Assembly (NCBI GenBank): GCA_963789225.1
Contig: CAWBKD010000037.1
Coordinates: 72,279 to 136,278, forward strand
DNA length: 64,000 bases
From: Palsa-504 sp963789225
GTDB lineage: Bacteria; Actinomycetota; Actinomycetes; Streptosporangiales; Streptosporangiaceae
Reading direction: 5' to 3'
Shown here: piece after piece, positions 1 to 7,372 of the stretch
How the letters are laid out: every line of letters begins with the position of its first letter
Position numbering within the stretch: position 1 is the stretch's first letter
Notes under the pieces: model-generated
What the model was told of the DNA's origin: nothing
The model's database searches: none
Seen by the model: the letters and a program-made list of their open reading frames with translations, nothing else
Translations under genes and position numbers: made by a program

Positions 1-858
1 GAGCTGGGGCTGTTCCGGTCGGCCGGCTTCACCTGGGGCACGGTGCTGGCGACGATGGTCTCGTTCGCGATGTTCGGCATCTTCTTCGCGATCCCGCAGT
101 ACTTCCAGGAGGTCCGTGGCCTGGACGCGATGGGGGCCGGGGTGCGGTGGCTGCCCATGATCGGCGGCATGGTGGTCGGCATGATCGGCAGCACCCGGCT
201 CGCGACGCCCCGCAAGGCCGCCGACGGCTCGGTGCGCCTGCCGCTGGCCAGCGCGAAGGGTCTCGTCGCGATCGGGTTCGCGGCCATGGCCGCCGGGCTC
301 GCGTTCGGTGCCTTCACCAAGGCGGGCAGCGGCACGGGGTTCGCGGCGGCCTGGCTCGCGGCGGCCGGGCTGGGCCTCGGGCTGGCGATGCCGCAGGCGA
401 TGAACGCGGCGCTGGGCGCGCTGTCGGCTGAGCGCAGCGGGTCCGGCTCCGCGCTGATATCCGCGCTGCGCCAGGTCGGCGCCACCATCGGGGTGGCGAT
501 CCTCGGGACCGTGCTGGACTCGGTCTACCGTGGCCACCTGGCGGTGACCGGCCTGCCCGCGGCGACCGCGGCGCTCGCCAGGAGCAGCGTGGTCGCGGGC
601 GTGGCCGCGGCGAAGGCGCTGGGTTCTCCGGTCCTGCTCGCCTCGGCGCGCAGCGCGTTCGTGCAGGGCATGGACACGATGCTGTGGGCCTGCGGCGGTA
701 TCGCGCTCGCCAGTGCGATTCTCGCGCTGGTCTTCCTCCCGCGCCGCGCAGGCGGGACCATGGGGATGGCTTCGGCTTCGGCTCCGGCTCCGGCTTCGGC
801 GTCGGCTTCGGCTTCGGCCGAAGCTGACGCACCGCAGCGGGCAGGATTGGAAGTGTGA
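1..858 (+). CDS. MFS drug-efflux transporter, C-terminal part (5' end outside window)
   Basis: The frame is open from base 1, so the gene begins before the window; 285 C-terminal residues are present. They carry several hydrophobic segments typical of the second half of a 14-helix DHA2-type proton-coupled exporter, including an IFFAIPQYFQEVRG segment and a GSALISALRQVGATIGVAILG segment that resembles the conserved helix near the end of this family. The tail is a low-complexity Ala/Ser/Pro stretch encoded by six-base repeats (about 768-825). The stop overlaps the GTG start of the next gene (GTGA), so the exporter and a TetR regulator are translationally coupled. Substrate unknown. Family call is confident, substrate is not. 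Confidence 0.85.
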   Translation, partial: ELGLFRSAGFTWGTVLATMVSFAMFGIFFAIPQYFQEVRGLDAMGAGVRWLPMIGGMVVGMIGSTRLATPRKAADGSVRLPLASAKGLVAIGFAAMAAGLAFGAFTKAGSGTGFAAAWLAAAGLGLGLAMPQAMNAALGALSAERSGSGSALISALRQVGATIGVAILGTVLDSVYRGHLAVTGLPAATAALARSSVVAGVAAAKALGSPVLLASARSAFVQGMDTMLWACGGIALASAILALVFLPRRAGGTMGMASASAPAPASASASASAEADAPQRAGLEV

Positions 859-1235
859 CGAACATGGCTGGCGCATCGCCTGACGGCTTGCGCGAGCGGA
901 AGAAGGCCAGGACGCGTGCTTCCATCAGGGAGCACGCGCTCCGGCTCTTCCGCGAGGAGGGCTACCAGCGCACTACCGTGGAGAAGATCGCCGAGGCGGC
1001 CGAGGTGTCGCCGAGCACGTTCTTCCGGTACTTCCCCACCAAGGAGGACGTCGTCCTGCAGGACGACATGGACGTCCGGATGATCGAGGCGCTCGAGCAG
1101 CAGCCGCCCGAGCTGGGGCCGGTCGCCGCCGTCCGGGCGGCCGTCCGGCAGATGTTTGCCTCCTACACCGCCGCCGACATGGATGTACTGCGGGAGACCA
1201 CCGCGCTCACCTTGACCGTGCCCGAGATCCGGGCG
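855..1235 (+). pseudogene. TetR-family repressor, 3'-truncated
   Basis: Starts at a GTG overlapping the stop of the MFS gene (an internal ATG lies at 864). Residues 15-62 form a clear TetR N-terminal HTH, with AAEVSPSTFFRYFPTKEDVV as the recognition part. The ligand-binding domain begins normally and reaches a VPEIRA motif near residue 125, then similarity to TetR stops. Beyond about 1235 the open frame continues to 1931, but it is the antisense of a nucleotidyltransferase gene. A normal member is near 190-210 residues, so roughly the last third is missing. The likely original role was repressing the exporter; DNA binding may persist but dimerisation and ligand sensing are probably lost. The exact breakpoint is estimated. 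Confidence 0.7.
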
Positions 1236-1783
1236 TACTTGTCGGCGTCGATCAGCGCGCACCAGCCGAAGAACGCCCACTCGCGGACCTGCTCGCTCGT
1301 GACCGCGCCGGCCGACGGTGCATCGTTGGTCAGGTCGGTGCCTGGCGGGCTGGCCCTCCGGTACAGCTCCACGAAGTCCGGGGCGGCGTCCCCGCGGCGC
1401 ACTTCAGCCTCGGCGATCACCGCCAGGTCGAGTTGCGTCCCGTCGGCGAACTGGGCGAAGATCCGCCGGGCGAACTGGTCGGCCCGGCCGGTCCGGTGCC
1501 GCAGCACGTCGACGAGCGGTCCCAGGCTGGGCAGCAGCGCCGTGACCGCGGCTTCCATCGCGAGCAGCTGCTCGGCGCCGGCCTGGCCGCGCTCGGCCGC
1601 GATGGCAAGCGCGGCGTCGATGTCCGACAGCGCGTCGCCGGCCCCGCGCCCGAGTGAGCAGCCGACCCACAGGGAGGTCACCAGCGGCGTGGCCGCGCAG
1701 AAGTCTGCAAGCCTGGCCATGACGCGGCGCTGGGCGGCGAGTTCGGCGGGCAGGCTAGCGAGCCATTCCCGGCCAGAGTTCAC
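1163..1783 (-). pseudogene. Nucleotidyltransferase-fold protein, 3'-truncated, fused tail-to-tail with the TetR gene
   Basis: The minus strand encodes a nucleotidyltransferase signature, VGCSLGRGAGDALSDIDAAL (a GS-x9-D-x-D-like motif), then a second acidic strand TQLDLAVI, then a helical region ending EWAFFGWCALIDADKYAR. Similarity stops at about 1235, where the TetR gene (opposite strand) also breaks; the last 20 or so codons to 1163 are antisense TetR sequence. I take GTG 1783 as start because upstream codons to 1906 look non-coding, but no strong ribosome site is visible. Related proteins are aminoglycoside- or nucleotide-modifying enzymes of unknown substrate. The Asp residues of the active site are present, but the C-terminal helical domain is cut. 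Confidence 0.6.
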
Positions 1784-2048
1784 GCCGCTGGCGGTGTCGC
1801 CGCCCGGACTAGTCAACGCAGGCCACCCTCCGGGGCGATGCCTGCCACGCACACGGTGTGCGGAGGTTGCCGCCCGAAGGACCAACGGTCTTCTCGCGCC
1901 ACTCATTTCCGCGGTGAGTTGGAGCAGTTAGCTGGTGGAATGAGTGGTAGCGAGTGGCCGGTGGACGAGTTAGAGCTGGTAGCGGCTTAGGTTGCGTGGG
2001 GTGGCGCGGGGCGTGGGCTGATATGTCGGTGATGAGCGCCGTGAGACG

Positions 2049-2552
2049 TTATCCGGGGCGGCGCGGGCCAGGCCGGGCCCGGCGCACGGCCTCTTGTACC
2101 CACATCATCAGGACCAGTCGGGGTGCGGACAGCAGGTAACTGCGGATCGCCGCGCCGCGCCGAGCGGCGGCGATCTCCGAAAGCAGGCTCTCCGCCTCCG
2201 CCAGCCACCGTCGCCCTGCGGGCCCGGGCATAAGGCGTGACACCACGACCAGCGCGCGCCACCGGTAAGACGCCGCGCCTATGAGCCCGTCATCTTCCCG
2301 GCCGGACGCACGAAGGGCGCTGCCCCTCCCGCTCCCGCGGCCGACGCGCAGGTCGCCGCTGATAGCCATCGCGGTGAAGGTGAATGCGGCGCTGGCGGCG
2401 AGGCCGAGGATCCAGGGCAGCCAGTACCAGGCACTGAAACGTGACCCGTCCACCGCCGCGGCAGCCGTCCCCGCGCACGCGCTGATCACAACAACGACGC
2501 GCACCCGCTGCTTTCTCCTCACCCCCTTCGGCGAGTCGAGGCCGGGCATCAT
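2049..2552 (-). CDS. Small membrane protein paired with PadR regulator
   Basis: 167 residues. Two hydrophobic segments are seen (about residues 18-36 and 43-63), followed by a cytoplasmic helical tail containing LMPGPAGRRWLAEAESLLSE and YLLSAPRLVLMMW. The start ATG overlaps the stop of the upstream padR gene (ATGA), so the two form an operon. I do not recognise a named family; the gene has the look of the small membrane proteins that often follow PadR regulators in actinomycetes, whose role is unknown. High third-position GC and lack of stops support a real gene. Confidence 0.65.
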   Translation of the reverse strand: MMPGLDSPKGVRRKQRVRVVVVISACAGTAAAAVDGSRFSAWYWLPWILGLAASAAFTFTAMAISGDLRVGRGSGRGSALRASGREDDGLIGAASYRWRALVVVSRLMPGPAGRRWLAEAESLLSEIAAARRGAAIRSYLLSAPRLVLMMWVQEAVRRARPGPRRPG

Positions 2553-2875
2553 GCCACGCCGCCTCTCCCGGCCAGACGGCGCAGCGCCGAGCCCTTGGGG
2601 CGCCGCGCCCCCGCGAGGGCGGCGCTGGCCTCGACCGCGCCGCCGGCCGTCAGGCGGTAGTACCGGCGGGCGGGGCGTTTCTCTGCCCGCGGGTCGACGT
2701 CCTCCCAGCGGCTGGTTACCCAGCCTTCGTGTTCCAGCCGCAGGAGAATGGGATAGGCGGTCCCGGGTTGAAGCCCGGTCTCCTCGGACAACTCCAGCCC
2801 GTACATTTCCTTGGCCGGATCGCGGAGAAGAGCCTGCAAGACGAGTTGTACCTGAACGGTCAACCGCAGTGGCAT
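2549..2875 (-). CDS. PadR-family transcriptional regulator
   Basis: 108 residues with the PadR winged-helix pattern: LVLQALLRDP near residues 11-20, MYGLELSEETGLQPGTAYPI at 24-43 and a wing RYYRLTAGG at 71-79. This is the short (subfamily 2) length. It probably controls its own operon with the following membrane protein. A TTGACA/TAGAGT promoter ends six bases before the ATG, so the transcript is probably leaderless, which also fits the absence of a Shine-Dalgarno sequence. Ligand unknown. Confidence 0.85.
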   Translation of the reverse strand: MPLRLTVQVQLVLQALLRDPAKEMYGLELSEETGLQPGTAYPILLRLEHEGWVTSRWEDVDPRAEKRPARRYYRLTAGGAVEASAALAGARRPKGSALRRLAGRGGVA

Positions 2876-2881
2876 GTAAGA

Positions 2882-2911
2882 ACTCTAAATAGGGTCCTTG
2901 ATACCTGTCAA
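2882..2911 (-). promoter_or_regulatory. Predicted leaderless promoter of padR
   Basis: On the minus strand TTGACA (2911-2906) is followed after 18 bases by TAGAGT (2887-2882). Transcription would begin at or next to the A of the ATG at 2875. The rest of 2876-3242 (about 367 bases) holds no gene that I can support; it contains an A/T-rich patch with a TATATAGG run next to this promoter and otherwise GC-rich sequence. Confidence 0.5.
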
Positions 2912-3242
2912 GTGTTCTATATAGGTGTGCGCCTCGTCAGCGGCGGTTGGGCAGTGGGGAACGGCGCGGTGGGGGAAACGGCGAGAGGCCGCGCTGCGGG
3001 AGGTGGCGCGGTGGGTGACGGCGCAGTTGGGAGGGCACGCGGTCGAGGCGGCTCAGTGGGGGCGCGGGCAGGTCTCCAGAGTCAGCTCGGCTCCGGCAAG
3101 GAGGCGGGCCGACGGCCTGGCGAGCTGGGATCAGGGCCGCAGCAGGAAGTGCGAAAGCTGCATGACCGCGAAGACGTACACCAGGTCGAAGAACAGCTCC
3201 ATGTTCGTGCCCCGCTGGTCGCCTGAGCGGTCACGCAGCAGC

Positions 3243-4250
3243 TCACCAGGCGTAGTGCTCCGGGGCAGGCTGGTAGCCGGGGAAGATCTCGTCGAGCTGG
3301 CTCAGGATCTCCTCGTCCAGCGCGACGGCCAGCGCCCGCTGCGCGGCGTCGAACTGGGCGAGCGTGCGCGGGCCGATGATCGGCGCCGTCACCCCGTTCT
3401 GGTGCAGCAGCCAGGCCAGCGCAACGTTCGCGGGCTCCTCGCCGATCTTGTCGCACAGGTCCTCGTACGCCTCGATCCGCTCCTGGTGCCGGTCGACGAG
3501 CGCCTTCGCCCGGCCCGCGAGGCGCCGCCGCCCCTCGCGCTCGGACTTGAGCACGCCGCCGAGCAGCCCGCCTTCCAGCGGCGACCACGGGATGACGCCC
3601 ACCCCGTAGGCGATCGCGGCGGGCAGCACCTCCAGTTCGATCGCGCGGGTCATCAGGTTGTACAGCGACTGCTCGCTGACCAGTCCGGTCAGCCCGCGTG
3701 CCCGCGCCGTCTCGCAGGCCCGCGCGATGTGCCAGCCGGCGAAGTTGGACGAGCCCACGTAGATGATCTTGCCCTGCGCGACGAGCACCTCCATCGCCTG
3801 CCAGATCTCGTCCCACGGGGTGCCGCGGTCGATGTGGTGCATCTGGTACAGGTCGATGTGGTCGGTGCGCAGCCTGCGCAGCGAGGCGTCACACGCCTGG
3901 CGGATGTTCAGCGCGGACAGCTTGCCCTCGTTCGGCCACGTCCCCATGTCACCGTACAGCTTTGTCGCCAGGACGGTCCGCTCACGCCGGCCGCTGCCCT
4001 TCGCGAACCACTCGCCGAGGATCTCCTCGGTCCAGCCGGCGTGCGACTGCGGGTTCTTCGCCACCTGCCCGGGCGGGCTCTGCGCGCGGCCGTAGGTGTT
4101 GGCCGTGTCGAAGAAGTTGATGCCAAGCTCGTGCGCGTGGTCCATGATCGCGTGCGCCTCGTCGGGCGGTGTCAGCGACCCGAAGTTCATCGTGCCGAGG
4201 CAGAGCCTGCTCACGGACAGGCCGGAGCGGCCTAGATGCGTGTATTCCAT
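3243..4250 (-). CDS. Aldo/keto reductase
   Basis: 335 residues, full length for the AKR superfamily. It is an NADPH-dependent (beta/alpha)8-barrel oxidoreductase reducing aldehydes or ketones. The catalytic tetrad is visible: Asp48 and Tyr53 in FFDTANTYG, Lys97 in VLATKLYG and His138 in LYQMHHI. C-terminal NADP-binding segments PIIGPRTLAQFDAAQRAL and the GVIPWSPLEGGLL motif place it with the YajO/YghZ-like voltage-channel-type branch. The N-terminus MEYTHLGRSGLSVSRLCLGT matches the family start. It is alone on its strand and its physiological substrate cannot be inferred. Confidence 0.92.
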   Translation of the reverse strand: MEYTHLGRSGLSVSRLCLGTMNFGSLTPPDEAHAIMDHAHELGINFFDTANTYGRAQSPPGQVAKNPQSHAGWTEEILGEWFAKGSGRRERTVLATKLYGDMGTWPNEGKLSALNIRQACDASLRRLRTDHIDLYQMHHIDRGTPWDEIWQAMEVLVAQGKIIYVGSSNFAGWHIARACETARARGLTGLVSEQSLYNLMTRAIELEVLPAAIAYGVGVIPWSPLEGGLLGGVLKSEREGRRRLAGRAKALVDRHQERIEAYEDLCDKIGEEPANVALAWLLHQNGVTAPIIGPRTLAQFDAAQRALAVALDEEILSQLDEIFPGYQPAPEHYAW

Positions 4251-4464
4251 GCCGCTAGCTTTTCACGGGCGCCTACGCCGGCCCCAGCGGCGAACCTTGC
4301 CGTGGACTTCAGGTAGTCGCGAACCGCCTGCGTCCGGGCGGACGGCCTCATTTCATTGTGAGCGCCTGTCGTGCCCGAGCGAAACGACAGGGAGGAAAGC
4401 CAAATGCTCGTCCCAGCCACAAGCTTGACCGGTTCGCCCGACACCGCACGGCAGCGTTCGGCGG

Positions 4465-4530
4465 TTTTCGGAGCAGTTGATCGCGCGGGACGCCGGGCAG
4501 TTCCGCATCCTGACCGGGGACCGGCCGACC
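4465..4530 (+). pseudogene. Possible tryptophanyl-tRNA synthetase N-terminal fragment
   Basis: The plus-strand frame through 4465-4530 reads EQLIARDAGQFRILTGDRPT, which resembles the start of the TrpRS class-I core (normally followed by G-x-LHLGHY). The next codons (WRGWRRK) do not continue the HIGH motif, so this would be a broken fragment. No other part of the gene is visible. The rest of 4251-4821 (571 bases) shows no gene that I can support. Low confidence because the match is short. Confidence 0.25.
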
Positions 4531-4821
4531 TGGCGAGGCTGGCGCCGCAAGACGCGATCGCCAGCGTCGTGCACACCGCGCGGACCATCACCGAGGTCGC
4601 CATTCAGTCCCCGGCACCAGGCCACCTACCCACCTGAGACGTCCGTCCGGCGCCCGCGCCCGGTGCTGCCGCAGCAGCCGAAGTTATCGGTCCCAACTTG
4701 TGTTGTTAAGACTTGCGCGGCGGGATGAGTCAACACCGTCAATACGACTGAGTTGGTGGCTGTGGCTAGCGGTATGAGTCCGGGGAATCGCGGTCTGCTG
4801 AATGCCCAAATGCTTGAGTCG

Positions 4822-5430
4822 CTAGCTGCGTGCGAATGCTATAAGAGGCCCGAAGTCTCTGGACGTATCTGCTGTTTGAAGTGCTGTGATGTAGCCGCGA
4901 CGCAGCTGGCCTGTCTCGGTGAGTGAAGCTCCTCCCCAAGTGAACCGGTTGCCTCCGAGTGCCACGATGAGTGCGTCTGATGCTAGCCGTGACCACCGTC
5001 CGTTCCCGTTGGGGAATGGGTGGATTACCACCAGCCGGTACCCGAACCTGATAGCGCATTCGTCATCGCTGAATCGTGTCGCGCTGGTGCCGGCAAGCCA
5101 AGCCTGCACATCAGCTTCGAGATCGCGCATGTCCATGCGTATCTGCCAGTACGGCACGCCGAGGTTCCGATCGGTCGTCCTGTACTGACCTGCCCAGGCC
5201 CAGACCTGGTCATACATCCGCCGGTGCAGGCGCTGCAGCCACGCTTCCCGTGCCACCGACTCTGGACGGAGCCGACGCCGCGAGAGGAACAGCCATGTCA
5301 TGGCCCGGGTGATGTTCTCCGCCTCAGTGCTGTTCAGCTCCTTGCGGGTAAGCACCGGCAACAGCAGCCCCTGGCGCTCTTCGTCTGTCAGCGGTGTGCC
5401 GTCGTCGGGCTCGTCGAGTGGATCACTCAT
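4822..5430 (-). CDS. Mobile mystery protein B (Fic-domain protein)
   Basis: 202 residues starting MSDPLDEPDD; the ATG overlaps the stop of the upstream gene (ATGA, 5427-5430). The Fic active-site motif is HPFPNGNGRWSR (residues 137-148), with Asn where most AMP-transferring Fic enzymes have the Mg-binding Asp/Glu; I recall Asn at this place in this family. Residues 34-39 (STEAEN) fit the (S/T)xxxE(G/N) inhibitory-helix consensus, here N-terminal and within the same chain. Fic proteins transfer AMP or related groups to target proteins. The family is always found with protein A and on mobile or plasmid-borne DNA; function unproven. Part of a two-gene operon with the XRE protein. Confidence 0.85.
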   Translation of the reverse strand: MSDPLDEPDDGTPLTDEERQGLLLPVLTRKELNSTEAENITRAMTWLFLSRRRLRPESVAREAWLQRLHRRMYDQVWAWAGQYRTTDRNLGVPYWQIRMDMRDLEADVQAWLAGTSATRFSDDECAIRFGYRLVVIHPFPNGNGRWSRLASDALIVALGGNRFTWGGASLTETGQLRRGYITALQTADTSRDFGPLIAFARS

Positions 5431-5897
5431 GGGGCACTTCGACTCCACAGGCCGCCTCGTTCGACCAACTGCCGGGTAAGCCGGTCCTCCATCTCCCTCT
5501 CCTCGCCTGTCGCCTGATCCTCGAGCCGCATGGTCTGCTCGGTGGCAGCTACCTGCCAGCGGGCCAGTTCGCGGGCTCGGTCGCGTACGACCGTGGTCAG
5601 CGGGCGACGGGGTACGAGCAGATAGACAAGATCGCATCCGAGCGCATCGGCGGCGCGCCGCAATGTTTCCAGACGGATCCGGTCAGCGGCTTCAGACTGT
5701 TCGAGCCTGGTCACTGCCCCTGCAGTGGTACCTAGCCGTCCGGCAAGGGCTGCGGCGCTCATGCCTAGTGCTTCGCGGATGGCGCGAACCCAGCCGCGTG
5801 GCGGGCGCGCGAGCCCTCGGAGCTGCTGCCACTCCTCGAAGTGGCCATCGATCAGTTCCCGGCTCCGGATGGACACCTCGTTAGAGACTCTAGGCAT
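5427..5897 (-). CDS. Mobile mystery protein A (XRE-type HTH)
   Basis: 156 residues. Residues 36-95 form an XRE helix-turn-helix: WVRAIREALGMSAAALAGRL, then GTTAGAVTRLEQSE and LRRAADALGCDLVYLLVP, a signature of this family. It is the DNA-binding partner of the Fic-domain protein encoded immediately downstream with a four-base overlap, and probably autoregulates the pair, in the manner of a toxin-antitoxin or addiction module. No good Shine-Dalgarno precedes the ATG at 5897. The upstream region is A/T-rich with dyads that could be its operators. Confidence 0.85.
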   Translation of the reverse strand: MPRVSNEVSIRSRELIDGHFEEWQQLRGLARPPRGWVRAIREALGMSAAALAGRLGTTAGAVTRLEQSEAADRIRLETLRRAADALGCDLVYLLVPRRPLTTVVRDRARELARWQVAATEQTMRLEDQATGEEREMEDRLTRQLVERGGLWSRSAP

Positions 5898-6254
5898 GAG
5901 GAGACCATGCTTGTGAAGAGGAGTTCACTATAAACAGGTTAAATAGTGCAGCATAGCTCATCATGACTACATGTTAGCATGAGGCTTAGCGCATTATAGA
6001 TACATCTCGATGTGATCTATAGCTCACTATAGGTGCCTGCACACCAGCCTCTGATGGAACACGCTACGACCGTTCGTCCCGAGATGCAGGCGCGGCGAGC
6101 GCCTCATGAAACCGCTTCAGTGATCTCAGGGCAGGATTCTCGCCGCGCGCCACACGCGGGTGCGGAGTACCGGGAGCAGGCTGAACGGGTCGGCTAGGCT
6201 GTCGGCGCGCCCGAAAGCGCGGTCAAGACCCTGTACCAGATGATCGGAGCAGCG
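5898..6254. promoter_or_regulatory. A/T-rich intergenic region with dyads upstream of mobile mystery operon
   Basis: This 357-base stretch, especially 5920-6035, is much richer in A/T than its surroundings. It contains an inverted repeat ATAGAT-ACAT-CTCG-ATGT-G-ATCTAT (5996-6020), two CTATAG palindromes four bases apart (6017-6032) and CACTAT(A/T) motifs at 5926-5932, 6026-6031 and, inverted, 5943-5948. These are candidate operators for the XRE protein. 6126-6254 on the minus strand is an open frame in phase with the truncated Fic gene after its TAG stop; I do not recognise its product. Confidence 0.5.
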
Positions 6255-6716
6255 CTAGGCACAGCAGGTCAACACGAGCTGCGCGAAGAAGGCCCGCTGC
6301 GCCCGCCCGTTGCCCTCGCGGAACGGGTGCAGGGCGTTGACCTCGCCCAGGTAATAGGCCAGCCTCCCGACGAACGCGTCGCGGCTCAGGCCGCGCAGGC
6401 AGTCTTCGTCGTGCAGCTCGCGGACGATAACGGCCGCGGAGGAATCTATGTACTGCGGGAGGCAGAACATGGCGCTCTTGGCGATGGCCACCGTCCGGAT
6501 CTGGCCGGCCCACTCATATATGTCCCCGAAGATCCGCTGATGGATCTCCCGGAGGTGAGGCAGGTCGTAGCTGGGTGAGACGGGCGATTCGTGCAGCAGG
6601 ATCAGGGCCGCATGAGTGATCTCCCGCTCCGCGGCCTCAAGCCCGGCGGCGGTGCTCAGCCCGAGCTTGTTGTACAGGACGCCGGTGACCGGATCACTGT
6701 ACGGGTCTCCCGGCAT
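6255..6716 (-). CDS. Fic-family toxin, apparently 3'-truncated
   Basis: 153 residues. The Fic core is present: a YEWAGQIRTV segment (67-76), the flap region AMFCLPQYI (82-90) and the complete motif HPFREGNGRAQR (130-141), including the Glu that binds Mg. Such enzymes AMPylate target proteins such as topoisomerases. The chain ends twelve residues after the motif (LVLTCCA, then TAG), whereas Fic toxins normally continue for about 40-60 residues, so the C-terminal helices are missing. The gene starts directly after the stop of an antitoxin gene (TAAATG), the usual order for FicA/FicT-like modules. It may be inactive. Confidence 0.75.
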   Translation of the reverse strand: MPGDPYSDPVTGVLYNKLGLSTAAGLEAAEREITHAALILLHESPVSPSYDLPHLREIHQRIFGDIYEWAGQIRTVAIAKSAMFCLPQYIDSSAAVIVRELHDEDCLRGLSRDAFVGRLAYYLGEVNALHPFREGNGRAQRAFFAQLVLTCCA

Positions 6717-7070
6717 TTACGGCTGCCGGTAGCGGGCAACCGTCCTGCGGTACAGTTCCGCCGCGCTGATCTCTCCGGTCACGTATGCCGTGACTTCCCG
6801 GTCATGATCTGGGCTGACCGGGCCGGGCAGCTCCACCTGCACGGACTGCGCCGCGTCGAGAGCAGAGTCCAGCCGTGCGTGCTGCCGCCAGAGCACCTCG
6901 TAGCGTTCGTAGACCTCGTACGGGAGGAGAATAGCCTCGGGCTTGCGGTGCGAGCCGAACGCGACCGGCTCCGCTGCCGCGCCCTCACGCCGGAACCGAG
7001 CGAGGATGCCGGAAAGCCGCTGTCGCACCTCGGACAGCGGGTGTACCTGGATCACCGCCGGACCGGTCAT
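6717..7070 (-). CDS. Antitoxin of Fic toxin: Phd-like domain plus VbhA-like tail
   Basis: 117 residues with two parts. Residues 8-60 (VHPLSEVRQRLSGIL, then PVAFGSHRKPEAILLPYEVY) look like a Phd/YefM DNA-binding antitoxin domain. Residues 90-116 (DREVTAYVTGEISAAELYRR) resemble the antitoxin VbhA domain that blocks Fic enzymes. The toxin start follows its TAA stop with no gap. GTAC-containing palindromes sit just before its start codon and suggest autoregulation. A DNA-binding module fused to a Fic-inhibiting helix is what I infer; the individual domains are recognised by pattern only. Confidence 0.75.
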   Translation of the reverse strand: MTGPAVIQVHPLSEVRQRLSGILARFRREGAAAEPVAFGSHRKPEAILLPYEVYERYEVLWRQHARLDSALDAAQSVQVELPGPVSPDHDREVTAYVTGEISAAELYRRTVARYRQP

Positions 7071-7075
7071 AGCAA

Positions 7076-7097
7076 TAGTGTACTAAAACTTGTACAA
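7076..7097. promoter_or_regulatory. Palindromic operator candidate of the antitoxin-toxin operon
   Basis: Just upstream of the antitoxin ATG (7070) lie TAGTGTACTA (7076-7085, near-palindrome) and TTGTACAA (7090-7097, perfect palindrome), both centred on GTAC and spaced like paired sites for a Phd-type autorepressor. The remainder of 7098-7290 holds no gene that I can support. Confidence 0.45.
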
Positions 7098-7291
7098 CAT
7101 CGGCTGGGTAGCCGCCGCTCAGCACGCCCGTGACTGCTCCGGTGCCGGCGCCGCAGGCAGGACAACCTGTGTCATTACCGTTTGCGCGGTGGACTGTCTT
7201 CACACACACATCCAGGGCAGCTCGCGTGCTCTGCAGCGAGCGTGCCTCGTCTGGATTCCCACCTGATGTACGTCAGGCTGCCCAGGTCATT

Positions 7292-7331
7292 GCTGTAATG
7301 TTTCCCAGCATAGAGCTGTAAAGTTTCCCAG
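7292..7331. repeat. 17-bp direct repeat upstream of AAA ATPase gene
   Basis: GCTGTAATGTTTCCCAG (7292-7308) and GCTGTAAAGTTTCCCAG (7315-7331) differ at one base and are offset by 23 bases. The second copy ends about 41 bases before the ATG at 7373. The placement suggests a regulator-binding site for the downstream gene. Confidence 0.5.
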
Positions 7332-7372
7332 AAAGTCGTTCAAGAGTTCCCCCGCATGGCATCCTGAAGTGC

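Noticed and set aside
1236..1931. Continuation of the TetR frame as a 358-residue protein
   Set aside because: After about residue 127 the text is the antisense of the nucleotidyltransferase gene and has no TetR features.
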